From Rheinheimera sp. (GTDB lineage: Bacteria > Pseudomonadota > Gammaproteobacteria > Enterobacterales > Alteromonadaceae): DNA of 10,000 nucleotides. Every line of letters begins with the position of its first letter. Position 1 is the stretch's first letter. The stretch spans positions 1 to 10,000 of the forward strand of contig NZ_JAIWOI010000162.1 in NCBI RefSeq assembly GCF_020217005.1, read 5' to 3'. The position numbers were made by a program, and so were the translations under genes. The notes beneath the pieces were generated by a model, which saw nothing but the letters and a program-made list of their open reading frames with translations, ran no database searches and was not told the origin of the DNA. Of this stretch, positions 7,236 to 10,000 are shown in pieces.

Positions 7236-8036
7236 ATGAAGCTTGTGTTAACTGCCCTTTTTGCTTTGTTACTGAGTTTCCGCTCTGAAAGCTGCACCTT
7301 GCGTATGGGGATTGAAACCAGCTTCGCGCCCTACATTATTCAAACAAAGGACAGCTGGACTGGCCTGAATGTGGAGTTACTGACCCGTCTGGCAAAAGAA
7401 GTGGGTTGTAGCCTGGAATTTATTCATAGCCCCTGGTTGCGATCGCTCAAGTTGATTGAACAAGGCGAACTGGATGTACTGAGCCACTTAAGTTACAACA
7501 CCGAGCGCAGCCAACAATTTGCTTTTATTGGTCCGCATCAGCAGGAAATCATCTATCTGGTCGGCAAAACTGAGGCATTTCCTGGTTTAAGCAACCTGAC
7601 ACAACTCAAGCGCAGCGGCACATCAGGCATTATCGCCTTGCTCAATGGTGCTTATTACGGCGATGAGCTGGACAGCATTTTAAACGATGCAAAAAATCGC
7701 ACCCGCTTTGTGTTTATTCGTGGCAATGAAGATAAGCAGGCGCTGCTACTGAATGGCCGTGTGCATGGAGTGTTGGAAGATATAGTGGCTTATCATTACT
7801 GGAAAAAGCAGGCGGGTTTATCGACAGTAGGTTTAGAACCTTTGTTTGAGGTGTATCAAAGCCCGGTGTATTTTGGCTTTAACCGCCACACACTAAGCCC
7901 GGAGCGTTTAGAGCAACTGGCCAAAGCCTGGCAACATTTATACGACAATGGCGAACTCGGCCGCATAGTGCAGCGCTATCAACTGGTCGAGTATCAATTT
8001 AGTTTGCCAGCTCCTGCTTCCCGCTTGCCGCAGTAA
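7236..8036 (+). CDS. Periplasmic family-3 solute-binding-like protein, orphan
   Basis: The 266-residue protein fits the amino-acid-type substrate-binding fold (SBP_bac_3). It has an N-terminal signal peptide (MKLVLTALFALLLSF, cleavage near residues 18-20), then MGIETSFAPYI, the paired GLNVELLTRLAKEVGC segment typical of lobe 1, and SYNTERSQQFAFIGP, where the Arg would be expected to hold the ligand carboxylate. VHGVLEDIVAYHYW marks the return to lobe 1. No permease or ATPase gene is adjacent, so transport by an ABC system is not supported by context. Such orphan proteins may serve as sensors or be remnants of paralogous expansion. The ligand cannot be read from the sequence. The ribosome binding site is weak (CGGA about 10 bases before the ATG). 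The gene ends at the shared terminator at 8096. Confidence 0.85.
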   Translation: MKLVLTALFALLLSFRSESCTLRMGIETSFAPYIIQTKDSWTGLNVELLTRLAKEVGCSLEFIHSPWLRSLKLIEQGELDVLSHLSYNTERSQQFAFIGPHQQEIIYLVGKTEAFPGLSNLTQLKRSGTSGIIALLNGAYYGDELDSILNDAKNRTRFVFIRGNEDKQALLLNGRVHGVLEDIVAYHYWKKQAGLSTVGLEPLFEVYQSPVYFGFNRHTLSPERLEQLAKAWQHLYDNGELGRIVQRYQLVEYQFSLPAPASRLPQ

Positions 8037-8095
8037 CCCCCCTCCTTTTAAGCACCGCTTTTGTAACCGTAAAATAGGCTGTAAAACTCAAAAAA

Positions 8096-8117
8096 ATCCC
8101 CGCAGATTGGCGGGGAT
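8096..8117. terminator. Two-way intrinsic terminator
   Basis: ATCCCCGC (8096-8103) and GCGGGGAT (8110-8117) form a perfect 8-bp stem with a six-base loop. On the plus strand CTTTT follows; on the minus strand the stem runs straight into seven Ts (A run 8090-8096). It lies between convergent genes: 59 bp after the solute-binding gene and 32 bp after the yciI stop. It should work in both directions and better for yciI. Confidence 0.9.
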
Positions 8118-8149
8118 CTTTTAGAGCTATTTAATCGAGTCGCCAAAAA

Positions 8150-8449
8150 TTAAGGCAGTACCTTTTTAAATGGCTTCACTACTGAATTCGCGTACACACC
8201 TGCAGCTATGTATGGATCTGCAGCTGCCCAGGCTTTGGCCTGTTCTAAAGATTCAAACTGCGCCACCACTAAAGAGCCAGTAAAACCTGCTTCAGCCGGG
8301 TCTTCCAGATCAACAGCTGGCAATGGGCCTGCAATTAATAAACGGTTCTGTGCTTTTAATTCCTGCAAACGGGCTAAATGCTGTTCACGCACTTGCTTAC
8401 GTAATGGCAGACTATTTGGCACATCTTCCGAACAAATCATGTAGTACAT
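8150..8449 (-). CDS. yciI: YciI family protein
   Basis: The 99-residue product matches E. coli YciI (98 residues) along its whole length by eye, including [39 protein letters not shown] and the C-terminal VKPFKKV. This is a small dimeric ferredoxin-like alpha/beta-barrel fold. The conserved His in EQHLARLQ and Asp in PAVD match the pair proposed as an active site in the family; the physiological reaction is not known to me. The ATG at 8449 was chosen because the homolog starts there and GAGG lies 7 bases upstream. The frame stays open upstream to a TTG at 8512, but that extension does not resemble the family. It is the last gene before the strong terminator at 8096. Confidence 0.95.
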   Translation of the reverse strand: MYYMICSEDVPNSLPLRKQVREQHLARLQELKAQNRLLIAGPLPAVDLEDPAEAGFTGSLVVAQFESLEQAKAWAAADPYIAAGVYANSVVKPFKKVLP

Positions 8450-8457
8450 CAGCGACC

Positions 8458-8532
8458 TCAACGAAAAGGAATTATCTCGCGGCACCTTAGCAGAAGCGCA
8501 GCTGCAATCCAAGCCAACAGTGCCAGAATCAC
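8458..8532 (-). CDS. Possible 24-residue hydrophobic peptide ORF
   Basis: This GTG-started frame encodes a peptide with a hydrophobic run ([14 protein letters not shown]) followed by a basic tail (RCREIIPFR), like a single membrane-spanning peptide. It lies entirely in the 87-bp gap between the DUF3581-type gene and yciI: its GTG is 4 bases after the TGA of the former and its own TGA is 8 bases before the yciI ATG, touching that gene's Shine-Dalgarno. It has no good ribosome binding site of its own, so it would need translational reinitiation. It may also be chance. Treat as a candidate only. Confidence 0.2.
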   Translation of the reverse strand: MILALLAWIAAALLLRCREIIPFR

Positions 8533-8536
8533 AGGC

Positions 8537-9247
8537 TCAAACAGCGTGCTGAAACTGAGTTTTGCGCTCGTTGTAAAAGTCGACCATTTGCTGCATCACT
8601 GTTTCCTCGTAAGGTTGCAGGCTACTTAGAATCATACGTTTTTCGCCGCGACCTATGACTTCACCATTTTCCACCAACTCAAAACCTAAGCGGGCTAAAC
8701 CACGTTTTCCTTCCACTGTTAAGTCGTTGTGAGCTAAACGTAATTCAGGTGATGTGGCTGAAAAGCGGTCAAACTCCAGTGTCATGCTTTCGTAAATCAC
8801 CAGCGGGCGCTGTGCGTTAATCATCACCTGATGCTGCTTCATTAAAGGCTGCAGAATATGCGGGAAGTTTTGGCCAGAGAAACGTACATAGTCTTTCACT
8901 AACGACTCGATATAGGCCAAATCGTGAAATTTTTCGCCTTGCTGACGCAAAATCAGATAATTTTTTTGCTGTTGATCACACAAGCGCCATTCATCACCTT
9001 GTTGCTCTGAGTGCAGCAACACGTCTGAACTGACCATGCCAGCGAAAGTACAATGTAACTTTTGAGCTAAACCATGTTTGCTGACCATATGGGCAAACAA
9101 CAAATCACCTGGCACACAGAATCTTTTACTGTCGGCGTCGTGGATAGGGTTAAAATCTGTAGCGACTTCCTTGGCAAAGCGGCAGGCCTGCTGACGGCTA
9201 AAACTGACTTCGTGGTTATGCTCACTAATAAACTGCTGTAAAAACAT
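8537..9247 (-). CDS. DUF3581-type protein with MaoC/hot-dog-like motif
   Basis: I assign this 236-residue cytoplasmic protein to DUF3581, a family of unknown function in gammaproteobacteria, from memory of its conserved NPIHD...KRFCVPGDLLF block. Residues 31-36 read DFNPIH, and RFCVPGDLLFAHMVSKHGL follows. This layout matches R-specific enoyl-CoA hydratases of the PhaJ/MaoC type, where the Asp and His of D-F-N-P-L-H are catalytic and a VHGML helix follows. The second half (about 150-215) contains strand-like segments such as SMTLEFDRFSA and RLGFELVENGEV that could form a hot-dog sheet. An acyl-CoA-related role is therefore inferred, not shown. ATG at 9247 has a weak AGGA 9 bases upstream. Its stop is 87 bp before yciI, same strand. 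Confidence 0.8.
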   Translation of the reverse strand: MFLQQFISEHNHEVSFSRQQACRFAKEVATDFNPIHDADSKRFCVPGDLLFAHMVSKHGLAQKLHCTFAGMVSSDVLLHSEQQGDEWRLCDQQQKNYLILRQQGEKFHDLAYIESLVKDYVRFSGQNFPHILQPLMKQHQVMINAQRPLVIYESMTLEFDRFSATSPELRLAHNDLTVEGKRGLARLGFELVENGEVIGRGEKRMILSSLQPYEETVMQQMVDFYNERKTQFQHAV

Positions 9248-9322
9248 GGATCCCCGTCCTGACGACTATCGAAGTGGTGCAGTGTACCTCAGCACGCGAA
9301 CTGAATTGGTCCAGCCAGTCAA
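9248..9322 (-). other. Short gap between GGDEF gene and DUF3581-type gene
   Basis: The 75-bp gap may hold a promoter for the DUF3581-type gene. On the minus strand a TTGACT begins next to the GGDEF stop and a TACACT occurs further down, but they are about 32 bp apart, too far for one promoter. A weak AATTG/CAATT inverted repeat (9304-9323) lacks a U tract, so I do not call a terminator. Confidence 0.3.
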
Positions 9323-10000
9323 TTAGCTCGCCAATCCGCTTTGACCAGGCCCGCGCCGACGTGAGACAAATAAAAAGTTGCCCTGTGGTTTTTTCGCCTG
9401 AGTTTTGGCATCACTGGCCAGCGCAGCCACATCATGATGACAAACACATAACCTAGGATCGGGCGACACCACACCAACAGCCAGACTGAGCAAAGGATAA
9501 AACACCTGCTCACCAGTACGGTTATGACTACGAATCCCCCCCGCTTGTACATGAGCACTTTCATAGTAAAACAGCACTCGCTCAGCAAACTCATTCAGTA
9601 CTTGCTGACAGAGCTCCTGCCAATTTTCGCTGGTGAAGATCACCACAAAATCATCGCCACCGACATGACCGACAAAATGGCCACCTGCCCCTGCTATGCT
9701 GGTTAACAGCTCAGCGACAAGTTGTATCACTAAATCCCCTTTGCTGTAACCGTAAGTATCGTTGTAGGGTTTAAAGTCGTTTAAATCAAAATAGGCGATA
9801 TGAAAGCTTTTACGTCGTTGTAATAATCCGTCAATTTCGCGGTAGATCGGCACGTTGCCAGGCAGTAGGGTCAGGGGGTTGGCATAACGCGCATTTTGTA
9901 ATTTACTTTCGGTAATACGTTTGAGTAAAGCACGGACCGAACCTAAGCCCAGATACTTTTGTTCACGGGTGACAATAAAATACCAGCTCCCTTCATCGTC
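9323..10000 (-). CDS. GGDEF-domain protein, C-terminal part (cut by right edge)
   Basis: The frame enters from the right edge and gives 225 residues. The first ~35 residues (GSWYFIVTREQKYLGLGSVR and on) look like the end of a CBS-like or regulatory domain, then ARYANPLTLLPGN leads into a GGDEF domain. Visible are the metal-binding segment FDLNDFKPYND (71-81) and the signature GGDDF (114-118). This layout is typical of EAL-CBS-GGDEF proteins of cyclic-di-GMP signalling, so an EAL phosphodiesterase domain probably lies upstream, outside the window. The fourth signature residue is Asp instead of Glu, and the RxxD inhibitory site expected before the signature is missing. Cyclase activity is therefore uncertain; the domain may bind GTP and regulate the EAL domain. 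The stop is TAA. The tail RRRGPGQSGLAS is a basic, unstructured end. Confidence 0.9.
   Translation of the reverse strand, partial: DDEGSWYFIVTREQKYLGLGSVRALLKRITESKLQNARYANPLTLLPGNVPIYREIDGLLQRRKSFHIAYFDLNDFKPYNDTYGYSKGDLVIQLVAELLTSIAGAGGHFVGHVGGDDFVVIFTSENWQELCQQVLNEFAERVLFYYESAHVQAGGIRSHNRTGEQVFYPLLSLAVGVVSPDPRLCVCHHDVAALASDAKTQAKKPQGNFLFVSRRRGPGQSGLAS

Noticed and set aside
8208..8444. 78-codon plus-strand frame
   Set aside because: Antisense to yciI, with no recognisable product.
8450..8512. 21-codon N-terminal extension of YciI from a TTG
   Set aside because: YciI homologs start at the ATG at 8449, which has its own GAGG; the extension does not match the family.
9304..9323. AATTG...CAATT as terminator of the GGDEF gene
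   Set aside because: Short AT-rich stem overlapping the stop codon, with no U tract after it.
9274..9706. Short frames on both strands (9274-9456, 9319-9594, 9524-9706)
   Set aside because: They are shadows of the GGDEF coding frame, which carries clear motifs.

Overview
The window looks like chromosomal DNA of a gammaproteobacterium, probably from the Alteromonadales/Chromatiales area (Rheinheimera or Alishewanella-like). This rests on family recognition rather than a search: recC is followed directly by recB with no ptrA between them, the E. coli-type YciI is very close, and a DUF3581-type protein and an EAL-linked GGDEF protein are present. Base composition looks close to half GC throughout, and no segment stands out as foreign.

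Left half (1-5842, minus strand): recC (2393-5842, complete) overlaps recB (1-2396, N-terminal 798 codons, cut by the left edge) by an ATGA. Together they make two of the three subunits of the RecBCD helicase-nuclease; recD would be expected beyond the left edge. Upstream of recC lies a 128-bp imperfect palindrome with TATACCC/GGGTATA ends (5885-6012) that looks like a dispersed intergenic repeat. A bulged hairpin (6105-6144) separates recC from the next operon.

Middle (6105-8125): two unrecognised minus-strand genes form a tight pair, an outer-membrane-type lipoprotein followed after 19 bp by a 109-residue soluble or membrane-associated protein. A nested inverted repeat (7075-7116) sits in the divergent intergenic region between this pair and a plus-strand gene for a periplasmic family-3 solute-binding-like protein with no transporter genes beside it. 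A strong two-way terminator (8096-8117) closes that gene and the converging yciI.

Right part (8150-10000, minus strand): in transcription order, a GGDEF-domain protein cut by the right edge, a DUF3581-type protein with a MaoC/PhaJ-like D-F-N-P-I-H motif, a possible 24-codon hydrophobic ORF filling the gap, and yciI. The last three may be one transcript.

No tRNA, rRNA, CRISPR array, insertion sequence or phage gene was seen. The least explained items are the lipoprotein/partner pair with its nested operator-like repeat, the hot-dog-like DUF3581 protein, the small hydrophobic ORF and the palindromic element.
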